Assembly (NCBI GenBank): GCA_027405735.1
Contig: JAPEHQ010000016.1
Span: 992,001-1,056,000, forward strand
DNA: 64,000 nucleotides
From: Mucor racemosus
Lineage: Eukaryota; Mucoromycota; Mucoromycetes; Mucorales; Mucoraceae
Direction of reading: 5' to 3'
Notes under the pieces: model-generated
What the model saw: only the letters and a program-made list of their open reading frames with translations
Told to the model about the DNA's origin: nothing
Databases searched by the model: none
Program-made: the position numbers and the translations under genes
Shown here: piece by piece, positions 36,501-49,287 of the stretch
Position numbering within the stretch: the stretch's first letter is position 1
Layout of the letters: each line of letters opens with the position of its first letter

Positions 36501-37289
36501 CTTTTTGAAAGCTTTGTATTTTTGTTTTTTTTAAAAAAAAAGAAAAAAAAAAGCGAGCAAATTTCAACAATAAACAAATTTATAAATAACAGGAGAAGGT
36601 CGGAAACGGCGCCCGAACTACATTACAGTACAACCAAAAGTAGATTGGACTATCAGTCTATGTTTCTGATCGTTTGTAGTGTATGAACATATCATTAAAT
36701 ACTTGGGTTTTTTTTTATTGAGAGTGTATGTCATTCTGTTGATTTACTGTTTCAAATGATAAACAGCTAATGTATCAAAGATCTTAATATCTCTCATTGA
36801 CACGGTCAATAAAGGAGTCCCCTTTTCATTGTTCGCCTTTCTTGACCGGAGCAACTCACCGCAGGGAGCAAGAAGTCATGCCATCCATTCAAATTATTCT
36901 GTCTTCTTTGATAAATTTCCATATACATTTAACACAAACCCTTCTTTTTGTAAGCTAAATGATATTGTCCTTATATCCGCACCAGTCCAAAGAATAACAA
37001 GAAATCAACCTAATGTCAATAACATGTACACAAATCCTTGTTTTTTTTTTTTGCAATTTGAGCTTTTTAGAAATTGATCTCAGATTTCGAATCATTTGTT
37101 GCAACGAATCAGTAGATTATTACACAAAATAAGCTTTGGTAGGATGATCTTGTTCTCAGTTCTCAATGCATCTCCTTGCTTCCCGGGTTTGATGAAATTT
37201 TAATTTGTCTTATAGCTTTACAAATTGTCATTGACAATAAAATTAACATCCAAAAAATAGCTGACTAATTTCCAAAGTTGTTAACCTTC
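36501..37289. promoter_or_regulatory. Upstream region of the reductase gene
   Basis: A/T-rich; contains A-rich tracts just before the start codon and GGCGCCCG near 36608, unusually GC-rich here. A short frame at 36829-37077 has no recognised content. Confidence 0.4.
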
Positions 37290-38560
37290 AAAATTGGAGC
37301 GTATCATCTTTTCTTAACTAACCTCAATCTAAGAGCTTTTTAGGGTATATATATACCTTAGACATTGTTAAATATATATGAATTGGTTGCATTATGCAAC
37401 CTGTTTCTAAATCCATTTTATATCTCACGAAAGACTCAAAAACAAGTAAAATTCACTGCTTTTCCCGCTTAAAACTGAGTCCACGTTTTCATCCCTACTC
37501 TACTTTTTTTTTAACTAAATAACACCAAGAAAAAATAATATCCCAATGTACCTGAGATGTTTAACTTTAATCCAAAAATGAGTATTCGGAAATATCCTAT
37601 TTTTTGCAATTGGTATTAATTTTTTCAATGCTAATGTTTCGGATTTTTACGCGTATTTCACTGTTAAAATTAAAAACTTTAGGGCCTCATATCTCTGCAA
37701 AAAAATAAGCTACATTAACACTTTCTAATAATGAACCTTACTTGTTTTAAAGCCCTCTATAACATACTTCAGTATAAAAAAATTCTGAGCACTTTTATTT
37801 TTTTTCCTTTTTTTGACATTTCTGTAGACTGTAGTATATAGATTTCAGAATATTTACTAAATTGAGCAGCATTTTTTTTACGTTCATGTCATCAACCTCG
37901 TTGAGCTCTCTCGGACCCAGTTTTTTTTTTAAAAAAACATTAATTTTTCGTGGAGATATCCCCAAAAATGTGTACAAAGAAATAGTTTCATTTTTTGTCT
38001 TAATTTTTAACGGGTACTCCCTCGTCCTCTGGAATTTAAAAATCCAAAAAATCGAACAAAAATCTCATTTTCTCAGCAAACAATGCAGCTACATATAACA
38101 ACAATATCTCGATTTGTAGATAATTTTGCAGGCAGTATTCTGGTTAAGCCAAAATTTTAAACTTTGTACAAGGTTTTTGACTTTTGCCCCAAAAACAGCT
38201 AAAATTTTAACTGCAATTTAAGAGAAATTTCATCAGAAAAGTTTATTCAAAACTAATATGGTTCGATGCGTAATTCAAAAATCTACATAAAGTTTTTAAC
38301 ACGCTAGTTTTACTTACTATGCACTCTTTGGTGTATTTTGCATTTTAATTTTTTTGCATCATTTTTGGGACCAAATGCCAGAAAAACATTTTAAACTCAG
38401 CTATGCCGATTTTGCTGTACGCACAATGTGCAAATCTTTGATATCACCTCAAAAAACCAATATTTTTTCGAAAAACAAAATTGTATTGATAGATATCATT
38501 TAGCTCTAGTATATGCATACACAAAATGTACTACTTTTAAGTTTTAAACACCTTAAGTAT
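37290..38560 (+). repeat. Family C, copy with conserved-peptide block
   Basis: Matches 4740-5800 over most of its length (TGTACCTGAGATGTTTA, TTTTTACGCGTATTTCACTG, TGAGCTCTC). The minus-strand peptide LYTFL.ISPRKIN...LGPRELNEVDDMNVKK is kept, but a homopolymer insertion disturbs it. Confidence 0.7.
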
Positions 38561-39437
38561 AAAAGAAATAGTAATAGTTTCTCAATTCTGCTGTAAATTC
38601 AACATACATTGGAGGTATTGTGTTGCCGTTATTGAATTTGTAAATGTTGTTACTATCTGCCATCTTGTAATAATCTGTTTCAAATTCTAAATTATGTATG
38701 TTTCTCACTTTTGATTATATGTATTATTTACAAATTAAGGTAATTAATTACCTGATTTGCCTCAAAATGCATCATTTTGGCATTGTCAAACCATAACTTA
38801 ATTAATAAGCCTCTGCAAAATGATATTTTTACATTAATTTACTATAGAAAAGGGAAATCAAGGGCCCTAATATACTTGCATCATTTTAAACAGACTAATC
38901 CAAATTTGAAATAATTGGGGATGTATACTTTTTTTTATGTGAAATGCAAATTTTAATTTCTCTCTCTTTTAAAAGAGTTCTCCTTGTACGGTATATATTC
39001 TTTTATTGTTAGTAATGTAGGCCATCTTCGGAAAAGCACATTCTTTTACGAAAACCGTTCCGTGAGTATAGAATCTCGTGTAACCTATAAATGATTATCA
39101 GATTTTTGTTATCATTGTATTCGTATTCTGCTCGTTTTATCACTTTTTCATGTCCATTTTCTGAGAAAAAAATTACTCTATATCATATTATACAAAGAAA
39201 AAAGGCAGATAAATAAGCAAACAACCTTATCCATTGTATGATAAAGAGTATCATAAATAGAGAGGGATACCAGCTGGGCTAGAACGTCACTGACCTCTAA
39301 TTGGACAAAGGATGAGCATTTCTTGTTTCTATTTTGTTTCGATGAAATTTTCCCTCTTTTTCTTTTTTTGCATCTTTTTTTATTTTCTGAGCAAGAAGAA
39401 GAGCACTAATTTGTATATAATTTTAAAATATATAAGC
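38561..39437. promoter_or_regulatory. Upstream region of the NRAMP gene
   Basis: No gene. An open frame runs from 39312 into the NRAMP frame, but the ATG at 39438 gives the expected hydrophilic start and follows a TATATAAGC stretch. An earlier start cannot be excluded. Confidence 0.4.
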
Positions 39438-41521
39438 ATGGTACCTCATGATGCTAGACGTTTATCCGAAGATGATGATTTAGACATTTTCACCTTGACA
39501 GAATATGAAGACCCATTATTATCATCTAAAAATGAACGTTTTGCTGAAACCCAATCACAACAACAACATGCAGCAACTGGTAGCAGTAGTAGATTATTTG
39601 GTGATGATTTAGAAATAAAGCCTGAAATAGATACTGGCACAGTATCTGAATCTTGTTTTTCGTTCAAAAAGTTATGGAAATATACTGGACCAGGTAAGAT
39701 ATAGTGTCATTTAGTATGGAATTGAAACAGAGACTGATTGAACATTGTTATTCTATAGGCTGGCTAATGTAAAAAAATAATGAAAAATATCTTATCAGAT
39801 GTAAAAGAAAAAATCTAATCGCTGTTAATATAGGTCCATTGCTTACCTTGATCCAGGAAATCTTGAATCTGATTTACAAACAGGTGCTGTAGCAGGATAT
39901 AGTTTATTATGGTTGCTATTCTGGTCTCATGTCATTGGTAAGTATTTTTGTTGGGTACATTTATGAAAATAATTGCTAAAATCTTTGCATAGGCCTTATA
40001 TTTCAATTATTATCTGCTAGATTAGGTACAATTACAGGAAAACATCTTGCTCAACTTATTCGACAAAGTTATTCGAAAAAACTCACCCTAGTGTTGTGGG
40101 CTTTTGCTCAATTAGCCATCATTGGAGCTGATATCTTGGAAATTGTTGGCACAGCAGTTGCTTTACATATTTTACTTCGACTTCCTTTATGGGCTGGTGT
40201 ACTCATGACAGCTACAGATACATTTACATTTATGATGATTCAGCGTTATGGTATTCGTCGATTAGAAGCATTTTTTATGGTACTTATTACCATGATGGCA
40301 GTTTGTTTCTGGGTAGAATTAGTGCAATCTCAACCCGATGTTCGTAAAATCATTGAGGGCGTTATTGTACCTTATGTACCCAAGGATGCTGAGCTCCAAG
40401 CTGTAGCTATGCTTGGTGCTATTGTTATGCCTCACAATATGTTTTTACATAGTGCTCTTGTCATGTCCCGAGATTTAGGTAGACAACCATCTATTCGTAA
40501 ATTGAAAGAAGCCAATTTCTATTTCGCTATTGAATCTATATTGGCATTAAGTGTTTCCTTTTTTGTCAATCTAGCTATTGTGGTTGTATTTGCACAAGGT
40601 AATAAAGTGTACAGGTATATTTATTTTGCATATATTTTAACTTTTTTGTATGTAGTATTTTTCAAACCTGATCATACAGGACCTATTAAAATTCCTGGTT
40701 TGGATGATGCGGATGAAGTCTTGAGTGGTACATTGGGATCTGCTGCTAAATACTTGTGGGCTGCTGGTTTACTTGCAGGTAAGAAAGTTCAATATTATGA
40801 TCTAATTAACCAGAATCAAAGTAACACAATCTTGTATTTAGCTGGACAAAGCTCGACTATGACTGGAACTCTTGCTGGACAATATGTAACAGAAGGGTTC
40901 TTTGGTAACATCTTCAAGAAAGATTGGCATCGTATTGCAGCTACTCGTAGTATTTCATTAATCCCTGGTATGTTGGTTGCTATATTTGCAGTGGATCATT
41001 TCGACACAATGGGTGAATTATTAAATGTATTACAAAGGTAATGGGATATGCATACATTAATATAAATATATTTATTGACAAAACATTCCTTTAGTGTTTG
41101 TTTACCCACTGTATTGATTCCAATTATCAAATTATCAACATCTCCAAACGTATTATCAAAAGAATTTCGACCTTCATTGTTCTTACAAATTACATGTTGG
41201 GGATTAACAGTTGTGGTGATTTCATTCGATATATTCTTATTCGTTAATCATGCTACAACTCTTACTGCCGCAATTATAATTGGAGTTACAGGTGTGATTT
41301 ATCTATTGTTTTTAGCTTATCTTGTCTGGAAACCATTAGAAATACCAAAATTATCAGCTACTGAAGATGGTTGGATGAGTTTACCTCAAAATGAAAATGA
41401 TTTAGATGATTCCTTTATCAGTGATGAACCAGAAAGTAGTAGCAGCAATAGCAATAACAACAGCAATAGCAATAGAAGAAGCAAATATGATGATGATGCA
41501 GAAGAAATTTATGCTCTTTAA
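39438..41521 (+). CDS. NRAMP-family divalent metal/H+ symporter (Smf type)
   Basis: Imports Mn2+/Fe2+-type ions with protons. Seven exons: 39438-39693, 39759-39768, 39834-39937, 39993-40598, 40656-40778, 40842-41037, 41095-41521; together 573 residues. The acidic cytosolic N-terminus is followed by [18 protein letters not shown] (metal-binding DPGN in TM1), the TM6 motif [29 protein letters not shown] before TM9, RSISLIPGM and a Ser/Asn-rich acidic tail. The TM1 motif is only complete if a 10-nt microexon (39759-39768) is spliced in. The introns 40599-40655 and 40779-40841 are 57 and 63 nt with no in-frame stop, so retention would insert residues without a frameshift. The 3' end faces the RhoGEF gene 180 bp away. 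Confidence 0.95.
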
Positions 41522-41701
41522 AATATTCAACCATGTAAACAAACAAACAAACAAACAAATCATACATTAATTCATACCAAACACATTTTACACACACAAG
41601 ATTAGAACGTCCCTTTTTCTTATATATATCTACACTCTTCCTTTCGTTTGCTTTTTTAATCTTATTTATTTATGCAACTACTAATCTTATTTTAATAAAG
41701 G
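41522..41701. terminator. Shared 3' region of convergent genes
   Basis: 180 bp between the NRAMP and RhoGEF stop codons, with a CAAA repeat at about 41536-41562 and AATAAAG near 41694. It should carry polyadenylation sites of both transcripts. Confidence 0.5.
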
Positions 41702-44700
41702 TTATACTGTTAGCTGTAATTGATATATAGATGTTATTCTTGGATCTGTTGTATTTGCCATTGTATAATATAGTGGTTGATTATAATCATTTGTAACAGA
41801 AATGAATTTTATACGTTGACCTCTGATAGCTTGAACCAATTCAGTCTAATTTAAGAATTTAGTTGTATGAAATATCCCATAAATCATGTAGAATACTCAC
41901 TGTTTCTATATTTCTAATTTCAATTACATTGGATGAAAATGCAATTAAATAAGGATATATTGTAGTTACTTGCTGTACTTGGCATTCAAATTTGATCTTT
42001 ACAAGAGCTCCTCCACTTTCAAACAATGAAACAGAATAAGCATGTTGACTATCACATACAATTCCTCTATCATTGCATGTAATCACCCCTGTATTCATAC
42101 CCAAAAACACCCAATGAGCAACTGAACTCAAGGTAGCAGAAGGTTCTTTGAAGATATCCACTCGCTCTACACCATATCGTTCAGATTGTACAAACACAGC
42201 ATCGTACATTATCTGAATTTCATTGGGTTCTTTTAAAGAAACTAGATATTCTGTTCTATACTTTTTATACCAATGATTTTTAGTGCTAGGCTTTTCATTT
42301 TGAACAATAATGACCAACCAAGTTGTTTGTAAACGTTTTGTAAGGTAAACAATGACAGGTTGGTTTCTGATTTGGCCAATTGTAAAGCAGATAACAGAGG
42401 AGCGTTTGATCATACACCAATCTACATGTTGATTATCAACCAAATGTTTAATATCGTAGGCAATAAGCATATGCTGCTTGTTATCATGTACATGTGCAAC
42501 GAGTTTATTATCCAAAACTGCCATTTTTTGTACATTTACATTAGGTAAAGCAAGTTGAGGTTGTGTTGAGCCATCACGAGGCCCTATCCAGATACCATAA
42601 GGTGTACCAAATGCAACGAGGTTTCTATGAAATTCAATACTTTTATCAAAATAAGCTAAAGAAATGTTAGTATACTTAGTCTTGAATAACACAGATAAAA
42701 ATCATATTACCAAATGCATAAGCACATTTAATTCTTGCAATGCTTGTAACATGAGTCGAATGAGCATTATTACTATTATTTCCATTAAGAGTAGTATTTA
42801 CAGTACGTTGTTGTGTTCCCAAAGGTATAACAGACAATGATTTAAATATCAATTTCTTTTTAAATACTTCATTTTCCTTTTCAATAGCCAGGGCAGTGTT
42901 TCTTATCAGATTTTCCCAAACAAGTCTATCAGATCTAGATAGAAACTCTAGCTTAAAAGAGTTTTCTGGGTAAGCCATATGACTAATCTTTAGAGTTCTT
43001 CTTTGCTGTTGTTGTTGTTGTCTACTTTGCTGTTGTTCTTGCTGCTTTTTTTGTTGATCAAGTGTTGAATAAGTTTCTAATGGCTCTTCTCTACTTTTTG
43101 ATAATAGTAACGCCGGGGCAGAATCTCGACGTGTAACAGAAACCTCGTTTGGTTCTTCAATGGTGGTTGGTGAAGCAGGTACAGAAAAGCTGGTACTCCA
43201 TCTAAAGTTGTTCTTTAGTTTAGCTAGTTTTGTTTTGATCTGAAATGGTAAAATAACTCTATTTTTTCGATCTGATAAAGTTACTGTGTATATATGTTTT
43301 TGATGAGTTGCGGCGGTGCCTCCTGTTGTATTACTTCGACTCAACATTGTGCTTCTCTTGGCTATTGACTCAATACTATCGGCACTATCAGTACTATATG
43401 ATGCTTCTGAATTGATGCTTTTTTGACGTCGCAAGTTGCTTATAAGATGGAGTGGGGTTGAAACCATTGACGTAGAAGCAAATGAGATACGACGAATCAT
43501 AGATGATGCATTAGAATCAATCATCAGTAATTGTATTGGGATACTTTGTATAACTATATATTCTGTTCTTCCATTTGTAACTCTTGGATGCGTCAGAATC
43601 AATGCATGCGAGAACAATAATAAATGACATAATGATGGTTGAAGAGGATGTGTTGAACGAGCAAGCCAAATTGCTTCTTCTTTAAGTAGCATGCAATTAT
43701 CAGGTAATGATAATAACTGCAATTCAGCCTGTTGTCCATAATATATAGATGTAGATAATTCTTCAAACCTGAAATCTTCCGGGGAACTATTTGCAGTAGC
43801 AGAACTATTCATGCGACATAATGTATCATGTAAAATAGCCAATGTTGCTTTTAATGATAACTGATCTGCATCATCCACTGTGTTTTTGAGAATGGCTTCA
43901 ATCAATAATTTCAATTTACCAATCCATAGAGTAGGTGATGTAAGGTAATGTCGAAGACCTAATCTTCTAGTACATTTTTTTCCATTTTGAGATTCCAAAA
44001 ATAATGCAAATTGTGGGTTATTCTTATGCTCAATTGTCATACAATAAATAGCTTTAACATGATTGGATGCATACTGAATGTAAGGTTCAATCAAGTTTGT
44101 TACATGCTGCATTATAATAGTGCCAACACGACCTATAAAGAAGCCAGAATGTCTATTATGAGATACAAGTCGCTGATAAAATGAATGATGTAAATGTGTG
44201 ATATCCAAGTAATTCCCAAAAACATTATTGTAAAATCTTTGTCTCCTTGATGGGTTTACAATGATTTCAGTTGATTCCAACAATGGAATTGCATAAATTC
44301 GATGTAAAATATCTAAATCTTGACAGTAATTCTGTTCTGTAGATAGTAATTCTGCAATACCAGCTTGTCTTTTTAGTTCTTTTCTGTTTATTGAATCTCT
44401 AATATGATGTGGTATAGTTGAAATCCAATCTTTTTGTGAAACCTGCTCTTCTGATTGCTGTTGTTGCTGTTCATTGTAAATGTGCAATAGACTTGATATA
44501 CGCTTGTTTGGACATAGAGATGAGTAACACGATACACCATTTGGTTGGCATGATGGTGAATAACATTTTGTGAGTGGTAAAAAGATGCCAGAAGCTGTTC
44601 TATTATAATTGATCTTTAATTGTGATGCATTTACAGTGGTTAATAAACCATGATCCAAGAAACAATCCAGCAATTGTGAATGGACAATATCTTGATATTC

Positions 44701-44948
44701 ATGTAGAAAATAACCAATCGTATCCTATAATTGTATCATTGTTATTCATTTTTTTACTAAATGGGGAAATTACTATATATTTCTATTACCAAAGCTTCCT
44801 GTTTTGTCAAATTAAAATAAGCTACTGTACTAACAAAAATCGATGATAAATTGGATAAAAGTGCTGATGGCAATTCTTTGTTTAAGGTTTTGTCTTGATT
44901 AAATTCATTTGACGAATTTAGCCATGAGTCAATGATATTTTCAGTATT
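41702..44948 (-). CDS. Rho guanine nucleotide exchange factor (DEP-DH-PH-CNH, Rom2 type)
   Basis: Activates Rho GTPases in cell-wall and polarity signalling. From the N-terminus: an exon starting NTENIIDSWLN (from 44948), DEP-like sequence joined across an intron (KQEAL/DTIGYFLHEYQDIVHSQ), the DH domain (around 44390-43790, KRQAGIAELLSTEQNYCQDL), a PH region with a Ser/Gln-rich insert (around 43700-42870, ending LEFLSRSDRLVWENLIRN) and a CNH domain (around 42640-41702, IEFHRNLVAFGTPYGIWIG). A last intron with donor GTGAGT near 41890 joins IET to TELVQAIRGQRIKFISVTN and ends QLQLTV, the usual CNH end. Reading through it would give an earlier stop at 41859. The first coding exon and start codon are not resolved. 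Confidence 0.87.
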
Positions 44949-46416
44949 CTATTCGAGTAATTCATTAGATTTTTTTTTTTTGCTTGATTTTATATAAAAT
45001 CACATTATATACTTGCTATTGGATACGACATTATATGCGATATGAAAGAAAAAGAGAAAGAGAAAGAGAGAGAAAGAAAGAGCGAAAAACAGAAAGAAAC
45101 CAGATGAAATGATGTAAATTTCTGTATAACGACAAGCAACTTGTTTTGATGTCATGTGTGTTTCCCAAAAAACTTACTCAAAAAACATAGTTGAATACAA
45201 CCCATTTCCATCAGTCGTTTTTTTCGATTGTATTGACAACATTTAACCAATAACAATAATACTTGACATGCGGTAGATTCTTTTTAATCTATGAAAAAAC
45301 ACATACTATATTTAAAAAAGCGAATCAACCCTTGAATTGATGGTGATTTGTGTAAATCTCGTACAATTATACTTGGCATTTCCATCAGATAGAATTTCCT
45401 TGCCAGTGATTTAGATCTACAATTCATAAACTGAGAAAACTTTCCAATGTATCACTGTGATACAAATCAAATGGCCATGGCGTCAATATTTGTTTTTGGT
45501 GTTCACACACACACACACACACATACAAATCTCATCATGACAAAAATTTCTCTTCTTTTCTTATCATTTTTTTCTACAAAGAAACTTAATATTTTCAGGC
45601 CCTGATATTTTGAAAATCGCGCTTAAAATGGCGGGTAATTTTATGTGATAATCACATCATAATTATGACAAATCATGAGCTTGGCTTTATATGTTTGCTC
45701 ATGACGTTCGGGATAATGGCTTGTATCAGAAAATATACTTATATACAAGACGTACGCTAATAAACAAGTAATATTAACAGTTGCAAGTGATACTTTTGTC
45801 ACTCACTCAAGAAAATTCTCGTATCGTGGCATTAAAATTCGATATGATGGAATAAAAAGTGCTTCCGTCTTTATAATTCGTGGAATTCCTAATTAATATG
45901 AACTTTAAACAATTTTTCTGCATGTTAAACTAGGTTGTATCGAGACATTTGGATTTAGGTTATCCTTTCACAGCGTGTTAATAATGCATGAATATTTTTC
46001 ATATGATTGAAAGAATATTATAGAAAAATCTGAAACACGATACCATTCTAAATCTTAATTTTCCTGTTTTTGACGTAAAATAACAAAAAATAATAATAAT
46101 AATAATACGAATATATACGCAAGATACTATAGCATATTTTTACATATTCAAAAATTATATAGCTACATTATAAACATCTGGAGAATTCTTTGAAAATGAT
46201 ATTTTATGAAATTTCTAGTGTGATTCCCAGATACAACCAATGCACAAGAATAATTCATTTCTCGTCAGCAAATTGATATTTTTATTCATAATGTAGTAAC
46301 AATAAGTTTTAATAAAGAATTTGAAAAAAAAAAGTTTAGAATTATAAGGTAAAAATTAGAAAAAAAGAGTACTATTATATAATTTATAATCCTAGAATAA
46401 TACGGAAATTGCCCAA
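44949..46416. other. Intergenic, RhoGEF 5' region
   Basis: May contain the missing first RhoGEF exon. A GA-rich tract lies at 45041-45083 and an (AC)n microsatellite at 45503-45523. No other gene seen. Confidence 0.4.
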
Positions 46417-47722
46417 TTATTCGAGTTGATCTCTCTCAGAAGGCATACGTTCTTCATCACGACGGCGATCTTCTCTAGGTGCAAATTCACGACGATCTCC
46501 ACCACGGTCTAAACGGTCGCCACCACGATCCCCACGGTCTCCACGGTCTCCACGATCATCACCTCTTCTGTCACTACCGCCACGTCTGTCATAACCTCTA
46601 TCACCTCTGTCGCCTCTGTCACTTCTGTCACCTCTATCACCTCTATCGCTTCTATCACGATAGTCATTGCGACGAGGAGATCTATCACGGCCACCACGGT
46701 CATCACGACGACGGTCAAAACCTCTGCTATCTCTAATTCGTTAGCTAGTGAAAAATAACGAGTTAAAAAATATTATTCAAATCAAATGCATTAAAAATTA
46801 AAAACTTACAAATTCGGAATTGAAAAAATTGATTTACCAAAATGTTGAATGCAGATCAAAAAAAAAGAAGCCCAAATCAAGATATAAAAAATAAAAAAAA
46901 AAAATGCCAAAGGATTGAGGTCAGACACTGTGGATATTTCACATCAAAAAACAACATCAAGTAATGTGGTATCAAGTTGTGTACACAGGGCACAATATTT
47001 TTTACACACACTGGACTGGAACTGATAAATTCTGATTATTGACTGGGAAAAAGCTATACCTTCTGTCGCGGTCATTTCCACGTCCTCCATCACGGCGAGG
47101 AGATCTGTCGCGGCCAAAGCCTCCACGTCCTCCTCCACGACCACCACGGCCTCCATCACGGCCTCCATCACGGCCACCTTCACGACCGCCTTCAAGACAA
47201 TCTCTGGCCCAGTGACCTATTTAATTGAGTAAGAAAAATGCATCAAAAAAAATTAATTTCTTTTAGATTTTACCTTCTTTGCCACAATGAAAACATTCAT
47301 TCTCTCCGGGTCTCTTACCGCCGTTCTTGGCCCATTCAACAACAAGTTCCTATTGGATTTTTGGGTTTTAATTTAACCTGATTTAAAATAATCAGATAAT
47401 AAAAAAAAAAATGAAAATTACGTACACCTTTCTCGTTAATGCCCTTGATGGCGTCTTCTGCATCACGCTTGTCTTCATATTCTACAAAACCAAATCCTAA
47501 ATAGAATATTGTTTATTTACTAAATAAATAGGTAAAAATAAAATTTAAATAATAAAAAATACCTTTCTTAACATCAAGACGATTAATTTTGCCATACTTT
47601 GTAAAAGTATCTTCGAGATCACGCTAACATTGGATCAACATTAAACATCATATTTCATATAAATATTCATATAAATTTACATTATTCATTTCCCTAGGGA
47701 TTCTGCCGATAAAAAGAGCCAT
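46417..47722 (-). CDS. RRM plus CCHC zinc-knuckle RNA-binding protein (RSZ/SR-like)
   Basis: N-terminal RRM encoded by several small exons: MALFIGRIPREMNN (RNP2 ALFIGR), RDLEDTFTKYGKINRLDVKK, GFGFVEYEDKRDAEDAI (RNP1), ELVVEWAKN. One CCHC knuckle follows (CFHCGKEGHWARDC), then a long tail rich in Arg, Gly and Asp (GGRGGRGG, RDRSPRRD, SDRGDRGD-type repeats) ending ERMPSERDQLE. The layout resembles RSZ-type splicing factors, but the tail is mostly RD/RG rather than RS, with only two RSP units. The penultimate junction joins AG at 47061 to A-GAT around 46730 and restores Arg. Probable role in pre-mRNA splicing or mRNP packaging (inference). Confidence 0.88.
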
Positions 47723-49287
47723 TTTTGTTTCAGTTTGTTGTAAAGGAAAAAAAAAAAAAGAAAAAGAAAAAACAAAAGAGAAGGAGCTTAATGAACGAAA
47801 ATTAGAATAAAGAAAAAATAAACTGTGTCACAATATTAAATTTGAACATGTCTACCCAATGAAACCATGGTTAGCTATCATACCAATATAAGCCTTTTTA
47901 ATAGTTCATCAATAGAAGCATTTGCATCAATAAAGTTGTAAAGAAATTCGACGATTCCATGTACATTTTGTCATGCAATTTGCCTTGGATTGATGTGTTT
48001 ACATCAACATTTCATTGGATATGGTTATTGCCGTGATTGTAACAGCCAACATTTCTCCACGTATACATCATAGCGATATATTTATTATCTGCAATGTGGT
48101 TGTCTCTCCTAACTGATATGAAAAAAAAAAAGGCAATACTTGGATCATCTCTGAATTCAACAAATTCACATAATGCTCAGATAAATCCGCTTCAAAGTCA
48201 ACTTTCAAATAAAATACAGCTATATTACTTTATGCTCAATCGATGCAATGTTGTTTCTTTATGCAAAACGCGCAAATGCACATTGTTTTTCATGTCTATT
48301 TGAGTGATTACTGCAAGAAATCTAATAATCCGTGTTTTTTAAAGGATTTTTTGAGTCGTTTTTTGATTATTTCTGAGGCGCAGACAACGACGCTTCTATT
48401 TCTAACATCACATAGTGCCTTCCTGTATTTTTATTTTACATTTTTGGAGGTATGAAAAATTCCAAAATTTTTGGCTTCTCGACCCTTACAGATACAAGGA
48501 AAAATTGGTAAAATATACTTCAGGGATTTTTTCTCCCCAAAATATTAATTTTTTACTAAGTTATTTATAAGTTGAAATTAAAGATATTTTTGTAATACAT
48601 GCTCTAAAATTTTTTATTTAAACTTTTTATGATAAAAATTTAACTTTTGAGGCAGTTACTAAAATACTAGTTTTTCGACGATTCCTCAAAATTTATAGTT
48701 GGATTTTTTTGTAAAAATTGTTTCAGTCGATGCGCAATACATTATTACATAGTTTTTGTTAAAAAAAGTGTGCCGAATTTATTATTAGTTTTTCGAGAAA
48801 AACTCGAAAGAATGATTTTTTTTTTTTGAAATTGTCAAATTCATGAAAATGAAATACAAAAAAAAGAATCGGCATTTTAATTATTTGATCTGGAACTTTT
48901 GGTATCATATCAGTTTTTGTTACAATTTAAAGAGTTTTCACGACATTTTAATCATTGTTTTGAAAGTATGCAAGTACTAAAAATTAATCAAAGACATAAG
49001 GTGTATATGTTCCCGTTTTTTTTTTATATAAATATCACTAAAATCCTTGCTAAAATCATTATTTTTGGGTTGTTGTTGGGAATCAGCAAATAACGTTTAG
49101 AAATGAAAATAGTATGTTTACACTGACTAACAATGCACACAAACAAAAGAGACAATAGATGATGTTTATAAAGATAAATTATGCATTTTTATGTAATTTT
49201 TATTATATACTTTATATATTTTATAAGAGACAGGAAGTGAAGTAAGAAAAAAAGAAGAGGGAAAAAAGAAATTTTTATATGAGCTTC
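47723..49287. other. Intergenic between RRM gene and POL5
   Basis: A-rich leader of the RRM gene, then AT-rich DNA. 48450-49090 has repeat-like A/T composition with frames that I do not trust. No gene supported. Confidence 0.4.

Noticed and set aside
41859..41890. Stop at 41859 as the RhoGEF C-terminus
   Set aside because: Splicing from the GTGAGT donor to the AG before ACTGAATTGG restores a complete CNH ending; the read-through end lacks it.
46479..46736. His-rich 85-codon frame on the plus strand
   Set aside because: Antisense of the Arg/Asp/Gly repeats of the RRM/zinc-knuckle gene.
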